Assembly (NCBI GenBank): GCA_934435195.1
Contig: CAKSAJ010000001.1
Span: forward strand, 124,001-188,000
DNA from: an uncultured Schaedlerella sp.
Lineage (GTDB): Bacteria; Bacillota; Clostridia; Lachnospirales; Lachnospiraceae
Direction of reading: 5' to 3'
Length of the DNA: 64,000 nucleotides
Below the pieces are notes generated by a model that had not been told where the DNA came from, made no database searches, and saw only the letters and a list, made by a program, of their open reading frames with translations. Position 1 is the first letter of the stretch. Each line of letters opens with the position of its first letter. Made by a program: the position numbers and the translations under genes. Shown piece after piece: positions 44,554 to 53,974 of this stretch.

Positions 44554-45006
44554 ATGCTCGCAAAAAATGATGATCATACAAGAAGTATTATTTGGCGAAG
44601 CGTAATGTCTGTCACATCTGTTGTGATTATTTTGATTGCAGTGTTTTTCCTGGTTCGTATGTTTACAATGAATCCATTGGAAGGAACATGGGATTACGAA
44701 GACAGTGATCTTACTATGACAATCAAAGGGAATAACACAGCAATTATAAAATGGCCGGATGAATTTGATGGCAATCAAATTGCAGTTTCTATGGATTATG
44801 ATATTGACTCTAAAACAAAAACTTTTAGTTTACATCTCAATACAGATGCTGTAAAAAAAGCAGCAGATTCAGAAGGCATATCCGAGGATGTGATTACCCA
44901 GGCATTGGATCAGTTAGATGGAACCTATGATTACAATATGGAACAGAATCAACTGACGCTGACAGACCGGGAATATGGCAGCCAGTTAATATTTGAAAAA
45001 GAGTAA
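44554..45006 (+). CDS. Hypothetical single-pass membrane protein
   Basis: 150 residues. A short basic cytoplasmic end (about 1-15), one membrane helix (VMSVTSVVIILIAVFFLV, about 17-36), then an outside domain of about 110 residues starting MNPLEGTWDYED with beta-rich pattern (LTMTIKGNNTAIIKW, LTLTDREYGSQLIFE). The GTW start and length recall small lipocalin-like or DUF domains, but I do not recognise the family. AGAGGAG precedes the ATG. It is driven by a perfect consensus promoter and followed by a terminator, so it should be strongly expressed as one gene. Confidence 0.8.
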   Translation: MLAKNDDHTRSIIWRSVMSVTSVVIILIAVFFLVRMFTMNPLEGTWDYEDSDLTMTIKGNNTAIIKWPDEFDGNQIAVSMDYDIDSKTKTFSLHLNTDAVKKAADSEGISEDVITQALDQLDGTYDYNMEQNQLTLTDREYGSQLIFEKE

Positions 45007-45010
45007 AGAT

Positions 45011-45044
45011 AAACAGGGATGAATATGAAGCGTCCCTGTTTTTT
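45011..45044 (+). terminator. Terminator after the hypothetical membrane protein gene
   Basis: AAACAGGGA (45011-45019) and TCCCTGTTT (45033-45041) form a perfect 9-bp stem followed by T. Confidence 0.88.
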
Positions 45045-45088
45045 CTATCATGAAATAAAACGAAGGACATTTCAAAAAAGGAGGAACT

Positions 45089-46144
45089 ATGTTAAGAGAA
45101 AAGACAAAGGAAATCAAAATTGGAGATGTAATAATCGGTGGAAATCACCCAATCGCAATTCAGTCTATGACTAATACACCTACTGAAGATGTAGAAGCAA
45201 CTGTAGCACAGATTTTACGTCTGGAAAAAGCAGGATGTGAGATTATTCGATGTACGGTTCCAACATTAGAAGCAGCAGCAGCTATCAAGGAAATAAAAAA
45301 ACAAATTCATATTCCACTTGTAGCGGATATCCACTTTGATTATCGCATGGCAATTGCGGCCATTGAAAACGGTGCAGATAAAATACGAATCAATCCTGGA
45401 AATATTGGATCAAGAGATCGTGTACAAGCCGTTGTCGATAAAGCAAAAGAATATAATGTGCCAATTCGTATAGGTGTAAACAGTGGCTCACTTGAAAAGC
45501 AATTAATAGAGAAATATGGCGGTGTTACAGCAGAAGGAATTGTCGAAAGTGCTTTAGATAAAGTAAAAATGATAGAAGACATGGGTTATGACAATCTCGT
45601 AGTCAGCATTAAATCTTCAGACGTGCTGATGTGCGTTAAAGCACACGAATTAATTGCCAGTCAATGCCCATACCCTTTACATGTCGGAATTACTGAAGCA
45701 GGAACACTTTATTCTGGAAATATCAAATCTTCTGTAGGACTTGGCATCATATTACACGAAGGCATTGGAAATACAATTCGAGTTTCATTGACCGGAGATC
45801 CTGTAGAAGAAATTAAAACTGCAAAATTAGTTCTTCGTACCTTAGGACTTCGTAAAGGTGGAATTGAAGTTGTATCTTGTCCTACCTGTGGTCGAACAAA
45901 GATCAATTTAATTGACTTAGCAAATCAAGTAGAAACCATGGTTTCAGAATATCCACTTGATATTAAAGTTGCGGTTATGGGATGTGTTGTAAACGGACCT
46001 GGAGAAGCAAAAGAGGCTGATCTTGGTATTGCCGGTGGTATTGGAGAAGGCTTGTTGATCAAAAAAGGCGAAATTATAAAGAAAGTTCCGGAAACAGAAC
46101 TTTTGAATACACTTCGATGGGAGTTAGACAATTGGAACAAGTAA
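45089..46144 (+). CDS. ispG: 4-hydroxy-3-methylbut-2-enyl diphosphate synthase (IspG/GcpE)
   Basis: 351 residues, short bacterial form. TIM-barrel part with IQSMTNTPTEDV and RINPGNIGS, and an iron-sulfur domain with Cys264 and Cys267 (SCPTCGRT) and Cys299 (MGCVVNGPGEAKEADLGIAG, shown as GCVVNGPGEA). It catalyses the sixth step of the MEP isoprenoid pathway. GGAGG lies before the ATG. Its last bases overlap the likely polC start, so the two genes are coupled. Confidence 0.97.
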   Translation: MLREKTKEIKIGDVIIGGNHPIAIQSMTNTPTEDVEATVAQILRLEKAGCEIIRCTVPTLEAAAAIKEIKKQIHIPLVADIHFDYRMAIAAIENGADKIRINPGNIGSRDRVQAVVDKAKEYNVPIRIGVNSGSLEKQLIEKYGGVTAEGIVESALDKVKMIEDMGYDNLVVSIKSSDVLMCVKAHELIASQCPYPLHVGITEAGTLYSGNIKSSVGLGIILHEGIGNTIRVSLTGDPVEEIKTAKLVLRTLGLRKGGIEVVSCPTCGRTKINLIDLANQVETMVSEYPLDIKVAVMGCVVNGPGEAKEADLGIAGGIGEGLLIKKGEIIKKVPETELLNTLRWELDNWNK

Positions 46145-49100
46145 GTAATGCCAAAAGATTTTTTGAGGTATTTCCAACGTTAAAAGTCGAAAAAGATATA
46201 CAAGAATTATTTGCAGATGTACAGATTAAAAAAATTACAACAAATTCTTCAAGAGAATTTTTAAATATCCATCTATTCAGTCTGCATTTAATTCAAAAAC
46301 GTTATATCAAACGAATGGAAGAACACATAAAAAAGCAGCTGTTTGGAAAGACCTCTGTAGTGATAAAAATTGAAGAGGATTATCAGCTTTCTGAACAATA
46401 TACGCCAGAAGCACTACTGGTAGAATACCATGACAGTATTTTATTAGAATTAAAAGAAATCAGTGTGCTTGCAGCAAGCATGTTTGAACAGGCAGAAATT
46501 AGTTTTGAAGCAAATTCAATCATGCGTCTTGAATTATTAAATACCATTGTTTCAGAAGGCCGAAAAGAGGAAATCGTATCGTTACTAGATGAGATTTTTA
46601 ATCAACGTTTTCATATTCCGACGGATATTCGTATAGAATATCGGGAAAAAGAAAAAGATGACAAAAACCTGGAATATGATGAACAGCGTATTCAGAGAGA
46701 AATAGATGCTATTTTTGCAAGAAACCGTAAACTTCACGGAGATGCAAAAGAAAAAGAACCTGGTGAATCCAGTCCTGAAAAGAAAGCCACACCGGTTTCT
46801 CAAAAATCTGTTGTTGAAAAGAAACCAAAGGACAATGGGAATGATAGTGGTGAACGTAAAAGCTTTAAATCTGATTTTAAGAAAGGTTATATACGTCCGC
46901 TAAAACAAGGAAATGATCCAAATCTCATCTATGGTAAGGATTTTGAGGATGAACCAATCCGATTGGATGTCGTCGAGACAGAAATGGGTGAAATTACATT
47001 TCATGGAAAGATTATTACTTTTGAAACCCGCGAAATCCGAAATGAAAAATCTATTTTAATGTTTGCTGTAACAGATTTCACCGATACTATTATGGTAAAA
47101 ATGTTTATTCGTAACGATCAACTTCCGGATTTACTTGGAGATTTAAAAAAGGGTGCATATATAAAAATTAAAGGTGTGACAACAATTGATCGTTATGATG
47201 GCGAATTATCTATCGGTTCGGTTACCGGCATTAAAAAAATCGGTGATTTTACAACGAAAAGAGAAGATTTAAGTCCCGTAAAGCGTGTAGAATTGCATTG
47301 CCATACAAAAATGAGTGATATGGATGGAGTGTCTGAAACACAGGACATTGTCCGTCGTGCCCATGATTGGGGACACTCAGCAATCGCCATTACTGATCAT
47401 GGTATTGCACAAGCTTTCCCTGATGCAAATCATTTTATCGAACGATTGGATAAAAAGGATCCATTTAAAATACTATATGGTGTGGAAGGCTATGTTGTAG
47501 ATGATCTGACAGAAATTGCTGTTGGAGCAGGAGATGAAACACTGGATGATATTTACGTTGTGTTTGACATTGAAACCACAGGATTTAGTGCCATAAAAGA
47601 TAAAATCATCGAAATTGGAGCTGTAAAAGTTGTCAACGGCAAAATTGTTGATAAATTCAGTACTTTTGTAAACCCTGAAAGACCAATTCCTTTTGAAATC
47701 ACGAAACTGACAAGTATTACAGATGATATGGTTATGGAGTATCCGAATATTGAAGTGATTCTTCCACAATTTCTGGAATTTGCAAAAGACGCAGTACTTG
47801 TCGCCCACAATGCAAGCTTTGATGTTGGATTCATTGAGCAAAACTGCCGTTATCAGGATATTGAACCAAAGTTTATATCTGTAGATACAGTGGCTCTTGC
47901 CAGAGTGCTCCTTCCAACTTTATCAAAATATAAATTGAATATTGTGGCAAAAGCACTTGGAATTTCTTTAGAAAATCATCATCGGGCAGTAGATGATGCA
48001 GGAGCAACCGCAGAAATCTTTGTAAAGTTTGTTGAAATGTTGAAAGAGCGTAATATTACAACATTAAAAGGAATTAACCAGTTCGGTGATATGAATCCAA
48101 ATGCGATTCGTAAGCTTCCAACGCATCATATCATTATTCTGGCAAAAAATGATATTGGACGTTACAATCTATATCAGTTAATATCAGAATCCCATTTAAC
48201 TTATTATGCACGACGTCCACGCATTCCAAAAAGTTTGTTGAACCAATATCGAGAGGGACTCGTCATAGGAAGTGCCTGTGAAGCAGGTGAATTATATCAG
48301 GCTATATTAAATGGGAAATCACCTCAGGTAATTGCCAGACTGGCAGAATTTTATGACTATTATGAAATCCAGCCACTTGGAAATGATAAATTCATGCTTG
48401 CAAGTGATAAGTACTCAAATATCAATACCCTGGAAGATTTGATGGAAATAAACCGACAGATTGTACAACTTGGAGAAAAATTTAAAAAACCTGTTGTTGC
48501 GACTTGTGATGTGCATTTCCTTGACCCGGAGGATGAAGTGTACCGCCGTATCATCATGGCTGGAAAAGGCTTCAGTGATGCAGATGACCAACCACCATTA
48601 TTTCTTCGTACAACCGAAGAAATGCTGGCAGAATTTGAATATTTAGGTTCTGCAAAGGCTCATGAAGTCGTAATTGAAAATCCTTGTAAAATCGCAAATA
48701 TGATAGAAAAAATATCCCCGGTAAATCCTAACAAATGTCCCCCGGTCATCGAAAATTCTGAACAGAATCTGCGTGATATTTGTTATAACCGTGCTCATGA
48801 AATCTATGGTGAAAATTTACCTGAACCAGTATCCAAACGATTGGAGAAAGAATTAAACTCTATCATTTCTAATGGATATTCCGTTATGTACATCATTGCG
48901 CAAAAGTTAGTATGGAAATCAAATGCAGATGGATACCTTGTTGGATCACGAGGATCCGTAGGTTCTTCATTTGTAGCTACTATGGCCGGAATCACAGAAG
49001 TTAATCCATTATCTCCGCATTATTATTGTGCACATTGTCATTATAGTGATTTTGATTCTGAAGAAGTAAAATCATATGCTGGAGGATGTGGATTCGATAT

Positions 49101-50667
49101 GCCTGATAAGAACTGTCCGGTATGCGGTGAGAAACTGATAAAGCAAGGATTTGACATCCCTTTTGAAACCTTTCTTGGTTTTAAAGGTGACAAAGAGCCA
49201 GATATTGACTTGAACTTTTCCGGAGAATATCAGTCTAAAGCTCATAAATATACCGAAGTTATTTTTGGAGAGGGACATACCTTTAAAGCCGGAACAATCG
49301 GAACACTGGCAGATAAAACAGCTTATGGTTATGTAAAAAATTATTATGAAGAACGTGGTATGCGTAAACGACGTTGTGAAATAGAGCGGATCAGTCAGGG
49401 ATGTACAGGTATCCGACGAAGTACAGGACAACATCCGGGTGGAATTGTTGTACTTCCTCATGGACATAACATCAATGAATTTACACCTGTTCAGCATCCG
49501 GCCAACGATATGACTGTAGACATCATAACAACACATTTTGATTATCATTCAATCGATCATAACTTGTTAAAACTAGATATTCTCGGTCATGATGATCCGA
49601 CCATGATCCGTATGCTGGAGGATTATATTACATCTGATGCTCTGGAGAATGAATATAATGAAGAAAATCCTTTTGTAGCAACAAAAATCCCTCTGGATGA
49701 TAAAGATGTTATTTCGTTGTTCCATAATACAAGTGCACTTGGCATTAAACCAGAAGATATCAGCGGTTGTCCGCTTGGAAGTCTTGGAATCCCAGAGTTT
49801 GGAACAGATTTCGTTATTCAGATGGTACAAGATGCAAACCCACAGTCATTATCTGATTTAATCCGAATTTCCGGTCTGTCCCACGGGACCAACGTATGGC
49901 TTGGAAATGCACAGGAATTGATCAAACAAGGAAAGGCAACGATTTCTACTGCAATCTGTACCCGTGATGATATTATGATTTACTTGATCAATCAGGGAGT
50001 TGATAGTGCGCTTTCTTTTACAATTATGGAGAGCGTACGAAAAGGTAAAGGGTTAAAACCTGAATGGGAAACTGCAATGAAGGAAAAAGATGTACCGGAC
50101 TGGTACATTGATTCTTGTAAGAAGATTAGCTATATGTTCCCAAAAGCACACGCTGCTGCCTATGTTATGATGGCTTATCGAATTGCATATTGTAAAATTA
50201 ATTATCCGCTCGCTTATTACGGTGCTTATTTTAGTATTCGTGCCGATGCATTTTCTTATGAACTTATGTGCCAGGGCAAAGAAAAATTAAATTATTATAT
50301 GAATGATTACAAAAAAAGATCTGATAGTCTCACAAATAAGGAACAAGATACTTTAAAAGATATGAAGCTGGTTCAGGAAATGTATGCCCGCGGATTGGAG
50401 TTTATGCCGATTGATCTATATCGTGCAAAAGCAAAAGATTTTCAGATTATCGACGGAAAACTGATGCCGTCTTTTGCAAGTATTGACGGAATGGGTGATA
50501 AAGCTGCAGAAGCGGTAGAACTCGCTGCAAAAGATGGCAAATATCTGTCGTTAGATGATTTCAGACAAAGAACAAAGGTTAGTAAAACTGTTATTGATCT
50601 GATGTCAGATCTTGGATTATTCGGAGATTTACCACAAAGTAATCAATTGTCATTATTTGACTTTTAG
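46132..50667 (+). CDS. polC: DNA polymerase III alpha subunit, PolC type
   Basis: About 1511 residues. Order: N-terminal domain, charged linker (about 195-255), OB domain, PHP domain starting ELHCHTKMSDMDG, inserted DEDD proofreading exonuclease with FDIETTG (Asp479, Glu481) and VAHNASFDVGF, then the polymerase with a zinc site (HCHYSDF, CPVCGEK), GSRGSVGSS, PDIDLNF, and the end SNQLSLFDF. It is the main replicative polymerase of Firmicutes. ATG 46117 is in frame, but GGGAG at 46118-46122 sits 9 bases before TTG 46132, giving MEQVSNAKRFFE; this agrees with family N-termini. Confidence 0.96.
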   Translation: MEQVSNAKRFFEVFPTLKVEKDIQELFADVQIKKITTNSSREFLNIHLFSLHLIQKRYIKRMEEHIKKQLFGKTSVVIKIEEDYQLSEQYTPEALLVEYHDSILLELKEISVLAASMFEQAEISFEANSIMRLELLNTIVSEGRKEEIVSLLDEIFNQRFHIPTDIRIEYREKEKDDKNLEYDEQRIQREIDAIFARNRKLHGDAKEKEPGESSPEKKATPVSQKSVVEKKPKDNGNDSGERKSFKSDFKKGYIRPLKQGNDPNLIYGKDFEDEPIRLDVVETEMGEITFHGKIITFETREIRNEKSILMFAVTDFTDTIMVKMFIRNDQLPDLLGDLKKGAYIKIKGVTTIDRYDGELSIGSVTGIKKIGDFTTKREDLSPVKRVELHCHTKMSDMDGVSETQDIVRRAHDWGHSAIAITDHGIAQAFPDANHFIERLDKKDPFKILYGVEGYVVDDLTEIAVGAGDETLDDIYVVFDIETTGFSAIKDKIIEIGAVKVVNGKIVDKFSTFVNPERPIPFEITKLTSITDDMVMEYPNIEVILPQFLEFAKDAVLVAHNASFDVGFIEQNCRYQDIEPKFISVDTVALARVLLPTLSKYKLNIVAKALGISLENHHRAVDDAGATAEIFVKFVEMLKERNITTLKGINQFGDMNPNAIRKLPTHHIIILAKNDIGRYNLYQLISESHLTYYARRPRIPKSLLNQYREGLVIGSACEAGELYQAILNGKSPQVIARLAEFYDYYEIQPLGNDKFMLASDKYSNINTLEDLMEINRQIVQLGEKFKKPVVATCDVHFLDPEDEVYRRIIMAGKGFSDADDQPPLFLRTTEEMLAEFEYLGSAKAHEVVIENPCKIANMIEKISPVNPNKCPPVIENSEQNLRDICYNRAHEIYGENLPEPVSKRLEKELNSIISNGYSVMYIIAQKLVWKSNADGYLVGSRGSVGSSFVATMAGITEVNPLSPHYYCAHCHYSDFDSEEVKSYAGGCGFDMPDKNCPVCGEKLIKQGFDIPFETFLGFKGDKEPDIDLNFSGEYQSKAHKYTEVIFGEGHTFKAGTIGTLADKTAYGYVKNYYEERGMRKRRCEIERISQGCTGIRRSTGQHPGGIVVLPHGHNINEFTPVQHPANDMTVDIITTHFDYHSIDHNLLKLDILGHDDPTMIRMLEDYITSDALENEYNEENPFVATKIPLDDKDVISLFHNTSALGIKPEDISGCPLGSLGIPEFGTDFVIQMVQDANPQSLSDLIRISGLSHGTNVWLGNAQELIKQGKATISTAICTRDDIMIYLINQGVDSALSFTIMESVRKGKGLKPEWETAMKEKDVPDWYIDSCKKISYMFPKAHAAAYVMMAYRIAYCKINYPLAYYGAYFSIRADAFSYELMCQGKEKLNYYMNDYKKRSDSLTNKEQDTLKDMKLVQEMYARGLEFMPIDLYRAKAKDFQIIDGKLMPSFASIDGMGDKAAEAVELAAKDGKYLSLDDFRQRTKVSKTVIDLMSDLGLFGDLPQSNQLSLFDF

Positions 50668-50684
50668 ATAATATATGCTATACT
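50657..50684 (+). promoter_or_regulatory. Promoter for glyA
   Basis: TTGACT (50657-50662), 16 bases, TATACT (50679-50684) with TGC before it as extended -10. The -35 box lies in the last codons of polC. Confidence 0.7.
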
Positions 50685-50727
50685 TGTTTCCAATGGGGAA
50701 CAAAAGAAGAGATGGAGGGAAACTACT

Positions 50728-51963
50728 ATGTATGATTTTGAAGAAATAGTAAAAACAGATCCTGAGATTGCGAATGCAATCAAAGACGAAATGAATCGTC
50801 AAAACTCACATATCGAATTAATTGCATCTGAAAACTGGGTAAGCAAAGCAGTGATGGCTGCAATGGGAAGCCCGCTCACAAACAAATACGCAGAAGGATA
50901 TCCAGGAAAAAGATATTATGGCGGATGCCAGTGCGTAGATGTTGTGGAAGATCTTGCAAGAGAACGTGCTAAAAAGTTATTTGGATGTGAGTATGTAAAT
51001 GTGCAACCACATTCTGGTGCACAGGCTAACATGGCAGTTATGTTTGCTATGCTTGAACCTGGAGATAAGATCATGGGAATGAACCTTGACCATGGCGGAC
51101 ATTTAACACATGGTTCACCTGTAAATCTGTCCGGTAAATACTTCGATGTTGCTCACTATGGCGTAGATGAAAATGGATTTATTGATTATGATGAAGTATT
51201 ACGAATTGCCAAAGAACATAAACCAAAATTAATTGTGGCAGGAGCAAGTGCTTATGCAAGAACGATTGATTTTAAACGTTTTCGTGAAATTGCCGATGAA
51301 GTAGGAGCTTATTTAATGGTTGACATTGCACATATTGCAGGACTTGTAGCAACTGGATTACATCCAAGCCCAATTCCTTATGCACATGTTACCACTACAA
51401 CAACACATAAGACTCTTCGTGGACCTCGCGGAGGCATGATCATGTGCAGCGAAGAGATGAATAAAAAGTTTAATTTCAACAAAGCTGTATTCCCTGGTAT
51501 TCAAGGGGGTCCGTTAATGCATGTTATTGCTGCAAAGGCAGTTTGTTTTGAAGAAGCACTTAAACCGGAATATAAAGAATATATGGAACAGGTTGTTAAA
51601 AATGCACAGGCCTTGAGTAAAGGTCTGATAGAACGTGGTATAAAGATTGTTTCCGGCGGTACCGATAATCATTTAATGCTGATTGATTTATCTGAAACAG
51701 AAATCAGTGGAAAAGAACTTGAAAAACGTTTGGATGATGCACATATTACAGCAAATAAAAATACAATTCCAAACGATCCTCGCTCACCATTTGTTACAAG
51801 TGGCGTGAGACTTGGAACACCAGCTGTTACAACTCGTGGTATGGTGGAAGAAGATATGGATAAGATTGCTGAAATTATTGCACTTGTAGTAGAAAGCGAA
51901 GATAATGTAGAAAAAGCAAAAGCAATGGTCGCAGAACTGACAGATAAATATCCGTTATGTTAA
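50728..51963 (+). CDS. glyA: Serine hydroxymethyltransferase
   Basis: 411 residues. Signatures: ELIASENWVSKAVM, NKYAEGYPGKRYYGGC, VNVQPHSGAQANMAV, DIAHIAGLVATGLHPSP (within 20), and PLP lysine Lys228 in TTTTHKTLRGPRGG. It interconverts serine and glycine while charging tetrahydrofolate. GGAGG precedes the ATG. It has its own promoter after polC and a strong terminator. I looked for a glycine riboswitch in the 60-base leader and saw none. Confidence 0.98.
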   Translation: MYDFEEIVKTDPEIANAIKDEMNRQNSHIELIASENWVSKAVMAAMGSPLTNKYAEGYPGKRYYGGCQCVDVVEDLARERAKKLFGCEYVNVQPHSGAQANMAVMFAMLEPGDKIMGMNLDHGGHLTHGSPVNLSGKYFDVAHYGVDENGFIDYDEVLRIAKEHKPKLIVAGASAYARTIDFKRFREIADEVGAYLMVDIAHIAGLVATGLHPSPIPYAHVTTTTTHKTLRGPRGGMIMCSEEMNKKFNFNKAVFPGIQGGPLMHVIAAKAVCFEEALKPEYKEYMEQVVKNAQALSKGLIERGIKIVSGGTDNHLMLIDLSETEISGKELEKRLDDAHITANKNTIPNDPRSPFVTSGVRLGTPAVTTRGMVEEDMDKIAEIIALVVESEDNVEKAKAMVAELTDKYPLC

Positions 51964-51976
51964 ATAAATATGAATC

Positions 51977-52010
51977 AAAAAAGAGCATCGTGAAAGATGC
52001 TCTTTTTTTA
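51977..52010 (+). terminator. Terminator after glyA
   Basis: Perfect 13-bp stem (51977-51989 with 51996-52008), 6-base loop, T run to 52009. Confidence 0.93.
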
Positions 52011-52098
52011 ATCTCGTTTTGTTATTTGCTTTTAAAAATTATAAATATTAAATCTCGTCATAAATTTATATAATTAAAAGGTACATAAAAAAATCTGA

Positions 52099-52296
52099 TT
52101 AAAGTTTTACTACGTTTGTAGCCTGTGGTCCTTTAGCGCCTTCTGTTACATCAAATTCAACAGCCTGACCTTCTTCTAAAGATTTGAAACCATCCATAAC
52201 TAATCCTGAATAGTGAACGAATACGTCATTTCCTTCAGCATCTGAGATGAATCCGTACCCTTTTTGGTTATTAAACCATTTTACTGTACCTGTCAT
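52099..52296 (-). CDS. Cold-shock domain protein (CspA family)
   Basis: 65 residues, one cold-shock domain with both RNA-binding motifs: GTVKWFNNQKGYGFI and DVFVHYSGL. It melts RNA structure and may act at low temperature or in growth. Upstream in-frame ATG at 52311 would add five residues, but GGAGGG lies between it and ATG 52296 with seven bases' spacing, so the shorter form is chosen. The leader is about 60 bases and contains an inverted repeat. It is a single gene on the - strand. Confidence 0.95.
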   Translation of the reverse strand: MTGTVKWFNNQKGYGFISDAEGNDVFVHYSGLVMDGFKSLEEGQAVEFDVTEGAKGPQATNVVKL

Positions 52297-52335
52297 TGCC
52301 TGACCCTCCATAAAAATTTAAAAAATAGTAGTATG

Positions 52336-52355
52336 TTTGTTCTTATCTTTGAACA
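52336..52355 (-). promoter_or_regulatory. Inverted repeat in the csp leader
   Basis: TTGTTC and GAACAA (6-bp arms, 8-base spacer) lie in the transcribed leader, 40 bases before the start. Cold-shock leaders often fold to control translation; this small stem is a candidate only. Confidence 0.35.
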
Positions 52356-52364
52356 ACACTTGTT

Positions 52365-52393
52365 TATTTTAGCATATTTAACAATAAAAGTCA
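52365..52393 (-). promoter_or_regulatory. Promoter for the cold-shock gene
   Basis: On the - strand: TTGACT (52388-52393), 17 bases, TAAAAT (52365-52370), with a TGC extended -10. Confidence 0.7.
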
Positions 52394-52499
52394 ATCGGGT
52401 TATTTTACTATTCGTAAAAATGTACAAATCCATTCAATAAAAAATTTCCAAACAATGCAGAGAAAAAGAAAAATCGATGCATTAATAATAAAAGTATTG

Positions 52500-52505
52500 T
52501 ATAAT
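52500..52505 (+). promoter_or_regulatory. -10 box for the NfeD-SPFH-helicase-GreA operon
   Basis: TATAAT preceded directly by TG, 75 bases before the NfeD start. No convincing -35 box is seen; the leader holds a 6-4-6 inverted repeat TATCAT/ATGATA. Confidence 0.45.
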
Positions 52506-52580
52506 TAGAACTAACAGAATAAGATATCATTAATATGATACTTATGATCAATATACCAGAATAAGAGAGAAGGGAGTAAA

Positions 52581-53024
52581 ATGAAAGAAGAGATTTTTAT
52601 ATGGCTTGGATTGTTGATTGTATTTTTAATCATTGAGATTATTACTGTCGGACTTACAACAATCTGGATGGCAGGAGGAACTTTAGTAGCGTTAATTTTA
52701 TGTCTGGCTGGTTTAAATCTATGGTGTCAGATCATATCCTTTTTAATTGTATCCTTTATCTTATTATTATTTACAAGACCTTTTGCTATGAAATACATAA
52801 ATTGTCATCACGAAAAAACTAATTACGAGCAAATAATAGGAAAAGTGGTTAAAATCACAAAAAAAGTAGATAATTTAGAAGAAACGGGTGCAGCTGTCGT
52901 TAATGGTTTAGAATGGACGGCACGTACAAAACATACCGGAGAAATTTTAAATCCGGGAGATCTTGCAAAAGTGGTTGAAATTTCAGGTGTAAAATTAATT
53001 GTTGAAAAATATCAGGAGGGATAA
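52581..53024 (+). CDS. NfeD family membrane protein
   Basis: 147 residues. Three membrane helices (about 5-25, 28-46, 48-68) then a soluble OB-fold domain (about 85-147, KTNYEQIIGKVVKI, GAAVVNGLEWTARTK, GDLAKVVEISGVKLIVEK). This is the short NfeD form without the serine-protease part. NfeD proteins pair with SPFH/stomatin proteins in membrane microdomains, and the SPFH gene follows after two bases. AGGGAG precedes the ATG. Confidence 0.9.
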   Translation: MKEEIFIWLGLLIVFLIIEIITVGLTTIWMAGGTLVALILCLAGLNLWCQIISFLIVSFILLLFTRPFAMKYINCHHEKTNYEQIIGKVVKITKKVDNLEETGAAVVNGLEWTARTKHTGEILNPGDLAKVVEISGVKLIVEKYQEG

Positions 53025-53026
53025 AC

Positions 53027-53965
53027 ATGTTTGGATTTTTAGTACTTATCATCATTTTAATTATTGTACTTTTCGTACTTATTTCATGTGTCAAGATTGT
53101 TCCGCAGGCTCATGCTTATGTCCTTGAGCGTCTCGGCGGATATAAAGAAACCTGGAGTGTAGGTATTCATTTCAAAATGCCAATTTTAGATCGAGTGGCC
53201 AGGAGAGTTTCTTTAAAAGAGCAAGTTGTTGATTTCGAACCACAAGCGGTTATTACCAAAGATAATGTAACAATGCAGATTGATACGGTTGTCTTTTTCC
53301 AAATTACGGATCCTAAAAAATACGCATATGGAGTAGAAAATCCAATTGCAGCAATTGAAAATCTGACAGCTACTACCTTGCGTAATATTATCGGAGATTT
53401 GGAATTAGATGAAACCTTAACATCCCGTGAGACAATCAATACAAAAATGCGTACAATACTTGATATTGCTACCGATGAATGGGGAATTAAAGTAAACAGA
53501 GTAGAATTAAAGAATATCATGCCGCCTAAAGCTATTCAGGATGCTATGGAAAAACAAATGAAAGCAGAACGTGAACGAAGAGAAGCCATCCTGCGTGCTG
53601 AAGGTGAAAAGAAATCTACAATTCTTGTTGCAGAAGGTGAAAAAGAATCTGTTATTTTGGAGGCAGAAGCTGCAAAACAAGCTGCAATCTTAAAAGCCGA
53701 GGCAGAAAAACAGAAACGGATCAAAGAGGCAGAAGGTCAGGCCGAAGCGATTCGTACTGTACAAAAAGCTTCAGCGGAAGGTATTGAATTTATCAAGGCA
53801 GCAGGAGCCGATGAAGCTGTTTTAACACTAAAGAGTCTGGAGGCATTTGCAAAAGCAGCTGATGGTAAAGCAACGAAAATCATTATTCCGTCAGATTTAC
53901 AAGGAATTGCAGGTCTCACAAAAACAATTTCAGAGGTTGCAAGAACAGAGAAAGCAGAAGAGTAG
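53027..53965 (+). CDS. SPFH/band 7 (stomatin-like) membrane protein
   Basis: 312 residues. N-terminal membrane helix (about 2-22), SPFH domain (about 25-185, VPQAHAYVLERLGGYKETW in part, LKEQVVDFEPQAVITKDN in part), then a long Glu/Ala/Lys coiled coil (about 185-255) and a C-terminal segment. QmcA/stomatin type: it oligomerises at the membrane and works with NfeD. It is two bases after nfeD, and the helicase gene follows after nine bases, which is an unusual partner. Confidence 0.93.
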   Translation: MFGFLVLIIILIIVLFVLISCVKIVPQAHAYVLERLGGYKETWSVGIHFKMPILDRVARRVSLKEQVVDFEPQAVITKDNVTMQIDTVVFFQITDPKKYAYGVENPIAAIENLTATTLRNIIGDLELDETLTSRETINTKMRTILDIATDEWGIKVNRVELKNIMPPKAIQDAMEKQMKAERERREAILRAEGEKKSTILVAEGEKESVILEAEAAKQAAILKAEAEKQKRIKEAEGQAEAIRTVQKASAEGIEFIKAAGADEAVLTLKSLEAFAKAADGKATKIIIPSDLQGIAGLTKTISEVARTEKAEE

Positions 53966-53974
53966 ATAATTATA

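Noticed and set aside
50668..50727. Glycine or folate-type riboswitch before glyA
   Set aside because: The leader is only about 40 bases after the predicted start and has no conserved core.
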